Of a stretch of 64,000 bases of DNA, positions 36,401 to 46,700 are shown piece after piece. The DNA lies in contig NC_071342.1 in assembly GCF_027744825.2 (NCBI RefSeq), positions 19,812,001-19,876,000 of the forward strand. The letters are read 5' to 3'. The notes below the pieces were generated by a model. That model was not told the DNA's origin. It saw nothing but the letters and a program-made list of their open reading frames with translations, and ran no database searches. Origin of the DNA: Synchiropus splendidus. Lineage: Eukaryota > Chordata > Actinopteri > Syngnathiformes > Callionymidae. How positions within the stretch are numbered: the first letter of the stretch is position 1; each line of letters starts with the position of its first letter. The translations under genes and the position numbers were made by a program.

Positions 36401-38411
36401 GTCTGCGTAACGCCGTCCTCACGAACCGGCATGGATTTGATGCATTATTTTCTCTGCAGGGTTCGGAAGATCAATGGTGTGTTCGTCTTCGGGAATCCTG
36501 AAGTGTCTGTCGTGGCCATCGGATCCGACGTCTTTGACATTTTCCGGCTGTCAAACGGGTTGACGGCGAAGGGCTGGAACCTGAACACGCTGCAGTACCC
36601 CTCCAGGTAGAGGAGAGTCCCACCAGCTCAAATGTTTTCAAGCAGCAGGACTAACATGGCCTCTCCTGTCAGCATCCACATTTGCTGCACCGTCCTGCAC
36701 ACGCAGCCGGGCGTGGTGGAGCAGTTTGTCAGAGATGTCAGGGAGGAAGTGGGCCTCATCATGAAGAACCCCAAAGAGAAAACCACAGGAATGGTGAGGC
36801 AACGTCCTGAATTCAGGCTCACACAGGCAGCGACTACAGCTCACAGAAGTAGAAAACAATGAGACATGAGTGAAAGGAAAAGTGTTTAAAGCCAATTAAC
36901 TCATTAATATGTCTCTTTTCAGCTGTTAATTTGATGCTGAAGTGTTTTCCACCATCATTTACTTCCTCCTACCATTCCTCAGGTCTTGTTTTTGCAATTC
37001 ATCATGAGCCGAGAGGTTGACATTTTGATTCACATCCAAATGTCTGTTTGTGTTGGAGCTCATTGGCTCTGTCAAGTGATGCGCTGGGACGTGTTGTTTG
37101 TCTGCTTGTGTGTACACAAGAGACAGTGATGTTGTGTTCTGGAGGTGGGAATTCTGCCCGGCAGCCGTCTGCGGTGTCGCTGCTAAATACTTCATGATGT
37201 TTAGCAGACAAACTGTCCTGGTTCTGGTGTTAAAAATGAAATCTGGGTCGTTTTCAGAATGACAAGTTGGCCAGAAAGAAGGACACATATTTAGTATTAT
37301 CGTTGTTGCTGCTGTTAATAGAAATAATAATGATCTGGACAGGTTTCAGTTGACATGGTCTCCATGTTGTATTTCATGTCATCAGCTCAAACACTTTCAC
37401 TGAAAACATATTTTTTAAATTCTTTTTGTTTGTCTTACAACAGCTTGTTTCTTTAGTAATGTAGTTTTTTATTTATAGTTTTTCCTACTTTTACAGGGGC
37501 TTAAAATGACAGGTTTTAGTTCATTGCTTTCATGGACGATTTGTATTAGTTTTTAGTTACTTACTAGTTAGTTAAAATAACTATGATTATGCCTCAAACC
37601 CAGGGTCTGGGGGCCAAATCCAGCCTCTCGTAATTTTATACGGCCCGAAGAGCATTAAATATGTACTTGACTCAATACAAAATGTAATATTAATTTAAGA
37701 GCTCTAAAAACTATCATATCCGATGCTTGTTTATATCGTGAGCCACAGAGATCACAGTGTTCAAGCTTCGCCATGTGACGGGCTGTTTACTATGGAGACG
37801 GGGAGGAAGGGACTTGGATGGAAAAGCTGATGTGTGTTTGTGCTTCAAGAAGGAGCCAGAGGATCTCTTGGGTCATGAGTCTGCATATTGACTCAAAAAA
37901 AAATTAGACTGAAACTGCAGTCTTTTTAGAGTCTTGTAAGCTGTTCAGTAAATATGGATTTCACCCGTGACTCACTGTGCAAAACACATTCATACATGAC
38001 TAAAGATAATTCTAATTATTTTATTACCTACCTAATACTCCTCTAACTACTGCATATTTATTTGCTTGACTTTTTTTAAAAGGGGTTTTTTGTAATTGTT
38101 TACTGCTCAATAAATGTAATTAAAATAGCTTGTTCTTACTCTATAGTTTTTTTTTTTTGGCTGTAGTTCAGTTGGTTAACTGATGTGTTGTCTTGTTTTT
38201 GTTTTGTTTTTTTTTAACCTAAAATTCAACAGATGCAGTGAAATGTTTTGTAATTTTCCTGCCGCAGGGCGCCATCTACGGCATGGCCCAGTCCATCCCA
38301 GACAGGTCCATGGTGACGGAGATCTCCAGGGGCTTTCTGGACTGTCTCTACAGCACTGAGGTGCCCAAGACCAACAGCAACCACATGAACGGTAATGGCA
38401 AAGCCCACTGA
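27424..38411 (+). CDS. sgpl1: sgpl1, sphingosine-1-phosphate lyase 1
   Basis: PLP-dependent ER-membrane enzyme that cleaves sphingosine-1-phosphate to hexadecenal and phosphoethanolamine, the exit step of sphingolipid breakdown. The first coding exon is either 27424-27435 (MDYW) or 29113-29124 (MSSA). Then 29222-29387, 30717-30784, 31444-31591, 31687-31766, 32730-32858, 32930-33018, 33991-34099, 34167-34265, 34342-34488, 36149-36387, 36460-36606, 36673-36793, 38268-38411 (TGA). The product is 565 aa (human 568). A membrane anchor, [20 protein letters not shown], is near residues 34-53. Catalytic-core motifs present: [27 protein letters not shown], and SADTHK with the PLP-binding lysine at residue 349 (human Lys353), followed by YGYAPKGSS. 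All phases agree. pcbd1 lies tail-to-tail downstream, as the pair is also adjacent in human. Confidence 0.95.
28115..28501 (-). other. unexplained 128-codon open frame upstream of sgpl1 exon 1b
   Basis: Minus-strand frame beginning [15 protein letters not shown] and containing [20 protein letters not shown]. It has no splice signals or family that I recognise and lies within the putative first intron of sgpl1. It could be part of an old repeat. I do not call it a gene. Confidence 0.15.
29113..29124 (+). other. sgpl1: candidate alternative first coding exon 1b of sgpl1
   Basis: AACAATGTCATCCGCG/GTAGGT encodes MSSA and has a phase-0 donor only 97 bp before the shared exon at 29222. It has the same donor sequence and phase as the candidate exon at 27424, so only one is used per transcript. 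The 100 bp before it is moderately GC-rich and could be its 5' UTR. Confidence 0.5.
35978..36015. repeat. short dispersed repeat fragment in sgpl1 intron
   Basis: GAAGAGGAGAGTGCAGGAAG, followed by GGTGGAGAC, matches the core shared with 20680-20705 and 26069-26105; probably from the same retrotransposon family. Confidence 0.35.
37593..37670. mobile_element. hAT-like repeat fragment in sgpl1 last intron
   Basis: CTGGGGGCCAAATCCAGCC followed by TTATACGGCCCGAAGAGCAT resembles the inner terminus of hAT MITEs (GGGGGCCAAATGTGGCC), the same family as the pieces near 772 and 60048. Termini are missing. Confidence 0.35.
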
Positions 38412-39437
38412 GGCCAAGACCGGGCCTCGCCGCACGCAGGGAAAACTTCCTCCAGCTTCCATCGTTGCCTTATCCTGCATTCTCAAAGATTTTAGAAGCA
38501 CAAACTAATTTAATGGACTAAAAGAGTCTGATTTATTAATCTTGTTTTTGTGCTTGGGGAGTTCATTTCAATATCACAACTGACTGTACTGACTGCATGT
38601 AGACGCCTGAACATTTCAGCTCCCTGCCAGCGCAGTGTTGCAATCTCTGATGATTCAGCAAGAAAACCAGACCACTGAGAACGTCAGAGCTGCTCTGCTG
38701 ACCTCTAGCTTCAGCCCTCGTGTACTGCTTCAGGCTCAGGTCTGACAAAAGCACTGCAACCAGAGACTGGAACCTGGTTAGTCTCTGAGTCACTTGAAAC
38801 TACAAATGTATGATGGTTGGGAGTTTTGCAGCACTTGACGGCGATTATTTCAGTTGCTCTGTGTCATGGCACGGATCCCGTTCATTCTCATCACCGCAAA
38901 GAGGAAAATTCTACTGAGGATTAAAAGCATCCGTTCACGTTCCACACAGCCAATTCTTGTGTTCAACACCGAATAGCTTTTATAATCGTGTCCTGATTTA
39001 ATCTACCTCAACACAATCATTCAACAGTTTTTTTTTAACTTCATCTTGGATGTTCCGTCTCAGCCAAGGGCGTTTAACCACACGCAAGTGTTCTTACACA
39101 TCGACTGTAATTTTTATAAGAGTATCTGGATGCATCCGCCGGACTCATCCCGGCGTACCAAAAGTCTCTTTCCTCGCCTCCCCTGCTTGTTGAAGTTTCT
39201 CCTCGTGACATTTGTTTGTGCAATATGTGACTAATTCCCCTGTTGATACATAATTGATATTAATATTTGACAATTTTCCGATGAATGTGTGACCACTGTG
39301 GATCAATCACTTGTGTTTTTAAAGGAGGTTCTGAGATGAATGTATTTGTGGAACTTTGGATTAGGTTGTATTGAAAGTTTACCAGCGTTCAGTCAGTGCC
39401 TGGTTTACAGACGCATCAAGAATACTTGTATATTTTA

Positions 39438-39443
39438 AATAAA
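39438..39443 (+). terminator. polyadenylation signal of sgpl1
   Basis: AATAAA in TTTTAAATAAAATTG about 1.03 kb after the sgpl1 stop. No other strong signal lies between, so the 3' UTR is about 1 kb. Confidence 0.55.
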
Positions 39444-39717
39444 ATTGACCATGAAACCCCTTGTCCAACATTATTTGCAGCATATGTTAGTGGATCAGCA
39501 AGATTCGTGAACTGCTCAGATGTTTGCATAATTCAGCCCTTTACGCTCTCAGGAAGTCGGGGAATGCTACTTCTTCTACAATTGTAAGTGATTTAAAATG
39601 AAGTTTTCTGACTAAAGATTTCCACTGCAGTTGGACACCCGATGTTCACCGGTGTTTCCAACAAAGTTCATTCAGTCTGATTCACTTTCCTCAACCAGAA
39701 GTGATTAATTTGCACAC

Positions 39718-39723
39718 TTTAAT
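39718..39723 (-). terminator. variant polyadenylation signal of pcbd1
   Basis: TTTAAT on plus reads ATTAAA on minus, 108 bp after the pcbd1 stop. It is the second most common signal variant; no AATAAA is nearer. Confidence 0.4.
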
Positions 39724-39830
39724 AACAAAACACAGGCAGCAATAGACTTTAGAACGAAGAGAGACTCAGACTGTTTGGTACAAGGCGCCCTCTATCGGAG
39801 GAGCTCACTGGAATGATGACAGTGTGTTGG

Positions 39831-42065
39831 TCACATGAGCGAGGCCTGGTCAATGAAGGTGGCCATGGTGATGTCGCGCTGGGAGAGACCCCCACAGTCG
39901 TGTGTGCTGAGAGTGATCTGCACCTGAGCGGAAGACGAAAGAACAAAGTTCATGTTTACTGATCATACGTCAACTTGGACTTCAGCGTGTTGATCTGAAT
40001 GGATTAACTACAGGAGAAAAAAAGACTGAGACACAGATAAGTCACATAGATACTTCCTTTCATGGGGGACATTTTTCATTGCACAGTGTGATGTCATAAC
40101 CTAGGTTGAGCTGATGGATGGTACAGTACAGATTTGACTATATTTAAACATTCTGAAACCAGAAATTTTAATTGTGATATAACCAAGATTATTTCATTAT
40201 AAATGTCAAATTCATTTGATTTTTTTTTTTTTTTGGAATTCCACTCTGAACAGCAAGGTCCTTTGTCCTGGTTTTCCCTGGAAGCTACTTTTGTTGGCAG
40301 AGAGATTCTGTAGTGTTGAAAATCACTGTTTTATAATAAAACATGTGTCTTTTAACAAGTTAATTACAAAAAAAAAATCATTTAATAACTTAACAGTTTT
40401 CTCTCCAGACAACAGGGAACCTTTGTCAGTGCAGGAGTTCCTGGTCCACTGATCACACTGATGCACAAGACACGTGGCAGCTAGGATGAGAACAACAACA
40501 ATAAACATGGAGGAATCCCTGAACAAATTTTGCATTTGTTCAGGGATGTTTTTCGCTACACAGTGACCAGGGTTTCCTCTACTCTAAATGTATTTGAAAT
40601 TCTTATAGAATTAAAATTCTTATACCAATATTTTCAAGACGTGAAAAGAGCTTTAGTTTAAATAAGGTGATATAAAAACTTGACTATAGCCACCATCATG
40701 ATTTATTGAGCTGTTGTCAAACTGATACAAAATAAACAATATTTTGTTGTGTAAACATATGTATGGCTCCATCATTTGATTCAGTAATATACCAAATTCA
40801 TTCAAATTGTTGAAAAATGTGGCTTCTTGTGGCAAATATTCTTATACCATTAAACTGCGATTAATTGAGATTCATTATAATATATAAACACAAATTCTCT
40901 CATTAACTAGATAATTTTTTAATCGAATCCCACCCCTAATAAAACCACATTTTTAAACCTTCAACTCCTTGGAATCCATCGTCTCTCAAGATTGAATCAA
41001 ACAGGTCTCTTTCTTACAGAGCAACTGCCGACTTAAATCCACTTTTCTTTTTGAGCTTTTGATTTTCACTATGGACAAACTCCATGATAAATTTAAACTA
41101 GAGATCACATACGCTGCTTTGAAATGTAGTCGAGCAGAGGCCATACTTGTTCAGTCCACAGCAGATATTACCTTGTTATAAACATTGAACCACTCTGGGT
41201 GGTGATCCATCTTCTCAGCTTGTAACGCCACTCTGGACATGAAGCCAAAAGCCTGAGGGAAGACGATCAGACAGTCTTTCATACGAGTGGCATATTGACT
41301 GGTGCTTTTCGGGATGTGCCACCTGATTGAAGTCTTTAAAGATGAACTCTTTGTAAATGGCGTCACGGCCGACCACTTCGATCCACTGAGCGTTCTGCAG
41401 CAGCGGCAGAAGGTGGGCTCTCTCCTCCTCAGTCAGACTCTGGATCTTCCCGGCCTGCGGAGGCACAGAACACATGGGTCAGCGCTGAGGTCAGAGAGCG
41501 GGGGGCAGCCTCACCCACACAAACTCTGATTGGCTGCCGAAAATCCCATCTGGCAGCAGTGAAAAGCAACATTCCGCTGTTTCAGAACGAGCTGGTTCAA
41601 AGGTGTGTGTGGAGTGGAGGTGGGCGGGGCCTGTGGGTCTCTGGCCTGGACACATGACGTTGTGTCACATGAATTAACGCACTCATTTCCATTTGGAATT
41701 CTGACTGAAAGCTGCACGTTTCACAACACTGACATTTAAAGGTCCTGCGGATGACAAACAGGATGTCACTCCGCATCACATGATGACCTCAGTCGGTATC
41801 ATAGCAACGGTGTAATCGGCTGATATCTGATGAGCGCATCTAAACACACACACACCGTTCATCCAACACGCCTGGAAGGCGGAGGCCGTCAAACACGCGG
41901 CAATGACAATTTATATTCTAAAACAAAGTCATTTAGTTTTGAATACACACAGTGTGTGTTGTTAAATCGGATCCCTACGTGTGTGGTGACGCCCCGTTTA
42001 GGAACACAAAACGTCAACAGGTGTCACGTGAGGGGGGGGCTGAAGAAAAGTTCAGTGCTCACCAT
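39831..42065 (-). CDS. pcbd1: pcbd1 (PCD/DCoH), pterin-4a-carbinolamine dehydratase
   Basis: Recycles tetrahydrobiopterin by dehydrating 4a-hydroxytetrahydropterin after aromatic amino-acid hydroxylation; also a dimerisation cofactor of HNF1. Minus-strand exons: 42065-42063 (ATG only), 41454-41323, 41252-41172, 39923-39831 (TGA). All introns are phase 0 and the product is 102 aa (human 104). It begins [20 protein letters not shown] and continues [32 protein letters not shown] and [20 protein letters not shown]. The catalytic histidines of DHHPEW and of STHD are present. The start is fixed by the human protein, which also begins MAGK after an ATG-terminal exon. Head-to-head with hgsnat (1.7 kb between ATGs) and tail-to-tail with sgpl1. 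Confidence 0.95.
40390..40937. repeat. dispersed repeat A, copy 2 (pcbd1 last intron)
   Basis: About 548 bp matching 18944-19498 in the same orientation, by eye roughly 85 percent alike with small indels. The internal inverted repeat is kept as a 13-bp pair (ATCCCTGAACAAA at 40515-40527 and complement at 40535-40547). Relative to the gene it is in the opposite sense to copy 1, since pcbd1 is on the minus strand. Confidence 0.7.
42023..42032. promoter_or_regulatory. CLEAR-like E-box near pcbd1 start
   Basis: GTCACGTGAG differs at one base from the TFEB/CLEAR consensus GTCACGTGAC. It lies 31 bp inside pcbd1 intron 1 and 1.7 kb upstream of the lysosomal gene hgsnat. One short match; function not shown. 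Confidence 0.25.
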
Positions 42066-42462
42066 ATTTGAGGTTTGTCTTCAAGCGCGGATGAGATCCT
42101 CCTCTCTCTGACTCCCACAGACGCGCGAGTCAGCTGCGGGTTCAGGGGGGCAGCTGGAGTGAAGCAGTTGTGCACACACGAGCAGCAGGGTAGGGCCTCA
42201 CTGAGTAGCCTCCCACGGCGCCTGAGCAAAAATCCCCACCGCTGGCGATCACGGAGCAAAAAATACCGAGGTATTATGTCACGTTTAAACATCAACTTGG
42301 ACGAATTGTGAAACTGAACGCAGAGCCCATTTAAATTCGGTGATTCTGCAATCTGCAGAAAACAAAAGTCTAACTTTTATTTTTCATTTTAAGAAAAAAA
42401 TATCTACAATGTATAAAGAAAACTCACTTTGTCGGTGAAGCTCGAGCACTACGGCCCACAAG

Positions 42463-42480
42463 GTTCATGGGAAATGTAGT
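42463..42480 (-). promoter_or_regulatory. ZNF143/Staf-like site between pcbd1 and hgsnat
   Basis: The minus strand reads ACTACATTTCCCATGAAC, close to the ZNF143 motif ACTACAATTCCCAGCATGC, which marks promoters and loop anchors. It lies about 400 bp upstream of the pcbd1 ATG in the head-to-head interval. No TATA box is seen for either gene. Confidence 0.45.
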
Positions 42481-42499
42481 ATACGACCGTCATGTGGCG

Positions 42500-43760
42500 C
42501 GGACCTTAGAAATGAGATTGATAAAATGATGGGGCGGGGGGTAATGATATCCCTTCAGCACACTTAATCATAGTAGATTGATCTTTTGATTTAATTTAAA
42601 CCTGTGTGTGTCATTTTTTTCTCCCTCAGGAGCATGCAACTGGCGATTACCAGCAAGCGCCTGCTGAAAACATTCTAAATTCCGACTCCCGATGGGAACT
42701 GTAACGCACCATAAGTACGATGGTCGTAGCGACGGTGTCTGTGAGAAGACTAAAGATGCAGATAAATCAGATTGTTGACTTTCCCCCGACATTTTGGGTG
42801 ATCATTCTTCTGTCTCACATGTTTAATATTGTTAGAATATTTAAATACTTCATGTAAGAGATGTTTTAGTTTAGTTATTTATCGTGAAAGGAGCCTTTTT
42901 GCATCAAATGCAGTCAAGTCAACTACTTGTTGACAGAAGGCTCGTAAGCGCTAAATATGAAAACTGCTATGATGCTAGCTGCTGATTTGTTTCAACCTTG
43001 TCAAGTTGTTTTCCGCGTTGTTTAAAAATGATTTCATTTCAATTATTGAGGGGCGTTTGTGGTCATACTATGCTAAAGAAAAGGGAAGCAAAGGTGACGA
43101 TAACAACGTCTTAAATCTCCATTTATGTTGAAGTTGCACTTTATTATATCCTGCTAGTTTCCACTCAGGAGCTCTTGGCCTCAAATAAATATGGTTTACA
43201 GGTGAAGTTTCAAGGTAAGTGATCATATGAGCACAACCTTTCTGTTGTCTGAAAGCATCCTTGATCATTTGAGAGGAAGATTCCTGACTGTTGATTTACA
43301 CTGGCCCCTCCTCAGACATGTCCACGGATGCAGACGCTGAAAGCAGATCTACTGCTTGGCAGAGTTCATGTCAAAGGTTAATGAGGGAGTCCTGAGAGAC
43401 TGCCCTGGTGAACTCATCTGTCACAGCCAGCGCTCAGGGAAATGAAGTGGTTAATGAAATGAAAAGAGGAGGGGAAGGGACGTGTGATTGTTGTTTAACA
43501 GTCAGTGGGTTTGTGCCACTGAGTGTGGACCACTGGATGAGCCAAAAAAGCAAAATAAGTTGAGGGAAAGTGTTGCTGCTTATCCTCTGCAGATCAAAAC
43601 CTTTATGGTCTTCATCATCTTTTGCTTCATTGACATCTTATCATTATCTGTAATCGTATAAAAGGATTCACCAGGGTTCACAACGTTTACATGCAGAATG
43701 CCCTTTGACCACGTTTTATACTGCTGTTGTAAAGATGAGGGGGGGGAAGTGGCTGTTTTC
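42500..43760. other. intergenic, pcbd1 to hgsnat
   Basis: No further exon or repeat recognised. The 5' UTR of hgsnat must begin somewhere before 43764, but no clear start site, TATA box or CpG cluster is visible. Confidence 0.35.
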
Positions 43761-43763
43761 AAC

Positions 43764-46700
43764 ATGGAGGTTACCAGATGGCAACAAACAACTCTCACTC
43801 TTTTGAGTCTCATAAGCGTTAGCTGTGGACGACACTTTGAACCTGGTGAGTCAAATATGTTTGTTAGTATAATCAGGAAAAGTCTTGACCAAAGCATGAT
43901 TTTTGTTTTTGTAAAAGTCTGTGATGGTCACAAATATTATAAATGCTATCTCCCATGACACATTTCATCCCTCCACTCAAAATGTATGTCTTGAATGCAT
44001 AGTTCTTCCATGTCCTAGGTGCAGGTGCAGCGCTAAAGGTCGACCAGGCTCTGATCATTTTTAATAACCAGCTGCCCAAAGATGTTGAGGTCTTCTTCAC
44101 CTCCGACTATTGCTACAAGGTGAAAATTGAGCCACATCCAAACATCCATAAGTTGTTAATAATTGCATTTACCAAACATTTAATTAATAGATTAATAATA
44201 ATCTATGAATTAATAGATTACTTTTAATAGATACATGTAATAAAACAACATGTATTTGTCAACAAATGAATGGCTGAATTGTCAAATCTTTCTTTTTTTC
44301 TTTGAACATATTTATTTGAGTGTGTATAAGCTCCTCACACTTTGAAATCCTCCTCTCTTACACTCTCATTCCAGTGTGTGTACCAGTCGCTATTGAGTGT
44401 GAAAAGCAACAACAATGGATCTCAAGTGATCAGCACCAAGTTTCTCTTGTCGATGCGAGTGGGTTTAACCAAAGGCAATGCAACTATCTGCAGGTAATGA
44501 CTTTTATATTGGTGATGTTTCACCTCTGCTGGAATTAAACTGCACCTGCATGTACATCAATCCTGTTGTCTCTGGAGATAATACAGTGTGGAGGGGGTCA
44601 TGTGACCGTTGCTTTGTCGTCTCTTAGATTATTTACAGGGCGGTCGGAGTGATCCTGACCTGCTTTCTGAGCCTGACGGATGCCCTCTGTGAAACTACCT
44701 CGCCCCTATATTGATCCGGAGCCTTTTGGGGGTTAATAAGACCTGACATTCCCATATTGATGAAATGTGCTCATTAAAGCTGCGGAAACATCCCAGAGGA
44801 TTCTAACAAACGTAGACAGCTGTTGTCTCTAAACATTTAGGACAGAGAGTTAACATATCCAGCCCCGCTCTCACCTGTAAAGATTCCACAGTAGAAACAC
44901 AAGCCTCTGGTTTTTATGGGGGTCTGTACTTGGGCTTCCTTGATCAATGCCAAGCTCTCTAACCAGACTATTGATTTCCTTTCCCTTTTGAAAAAACACT
45001 CTCAGTGATAGCATTGTATGTCATCCCGCCGGGGGATCAATATGAACATGTAATGCATGTTTTTGGGCTGTGAACGTGTAATGGCCAGCATGCATTTCAC
45101 AACTTGAGCTCTAGGTGGCTCCCTTGAGCTGCTGAACGACAATGCCGCGCCGATTAAATTAAACAATGAATTGGTGATCAATTTAGGGTGTAAAAAACAG
45201 TGAAATATTATTGTTATATTGTTCTGCTGGTGCAGGTGGAGTCAAACATATGAAGAAGGTGGACATTACTCCGTCAGGATCCAGATGTCTGCCAGCAACA
45301 ACAGCTGTGTTCACACTGTCCAAAAGACCCCCAACAACATTTACCTGCGTGAGTGCACTTTGAATTGTCCCTTTGACAGTCAAGCCCCAAAGTAGGCGTG
45401 ACAGTAAAAGTACCTTTTGATCCACTCCCTGTTTAATTGAGTCAGCAAAGAGCAGCATCACTTGGCTCGTCCACCGCGCGCTAATTCTCATCCATCTCTT
45501 GGGACATGACACGTATTGATCAGAGAAGACGTGCTTTCTTCAAAAAGGATAAAAGAAAAGCTTTTCTGTTTGTTTTGATGCTCGGCCCCCGAGCATTGTG
45601 GGTAATACATTAGGGAGTGAGGAAGGATTAGGGCGTAATGGGATTTTGAAAGCGTCTCTCTCCATAATGTACACCCTACTTAACAATATTGCAGATTATG
45701 TTGTAGATCAGACTTTTAAGGTCGAGTAGCCATTATCTGAGCAGATATACGGTCAGTGTGACGGCACCCCTCACTGTATGATGAGCTTCCATTAGCTGCC
45801 CAAGCTGGTGATTACACAAACCCCCCACCCCCCACAGGACTGGCTCAGCTTAAGTAATGGTCTGGTCAGCAGCTGGAGACAGGTCCGACTTGCCTTGTGA
45901 GGGATTTTCAAAGTTGACTTCACTGTGTGCAGTCTTCCTGCTGCTCATGTCTCAGCGATCAGATTCACTCTTTAATCGGGTTAGTACTGTATTCCGCGTG
46001 GCACCACAAACCTCAAGTCACCTGCACCAGCCTTCATTCCAATAAAGACTTCTCAGATATCGACTTTTATTTAAGTGTTCTGTTTGAATCAAGTGTATCG
46101 ATGAACTTAATCTGGTTGAGTCTTCACTGTGATGGTAACTAATAGAGCGAATGCGTCTGCAAGGACCCGATGATGTTTTACTCCACGCGCTGAGAGCTTT
46201 ATGGCGTTTTTACGAGCTGAGATGTTTTGAGTTTTTCAGCAGTGATTAAGTGAGCGCTCTTTCTTCTGAGTGGATGTCAGCGTGTGATGTCAGTTTGTTT
46301 TATCATGTCGTGTGCTTGTTTTTCCACTCTAGTGGAACAAAGACCTTGGTGCTGCCTCAGAATCCGCTTTGCTTTGACGCAAGATGACCAGACATCCGTC
46401 TGTTGTTTTTTTTAGTTTCTTGCTGCAAGTACTTTAAGGCTACTAATACTAATGACAGATGGTGAAATTACTCTGAACTGTGAAGAATATTTGTACTGTT
46501 CATCCATAGAGAAATGACCATCAGTCATGCAGGCCTTCTCAGAATCAAAATCAGAAAAAAACTTTATTTATCCCAAGGGAAATTGTGTTCATAAATAATA
46601 ATAAATCATAATAATAAAGAAATAAATTGCTTATAAAATATACTATAACGCACTATATACTCACTATGATTACTTCTAGCTTTCTCCATTTTCTGGAGAT

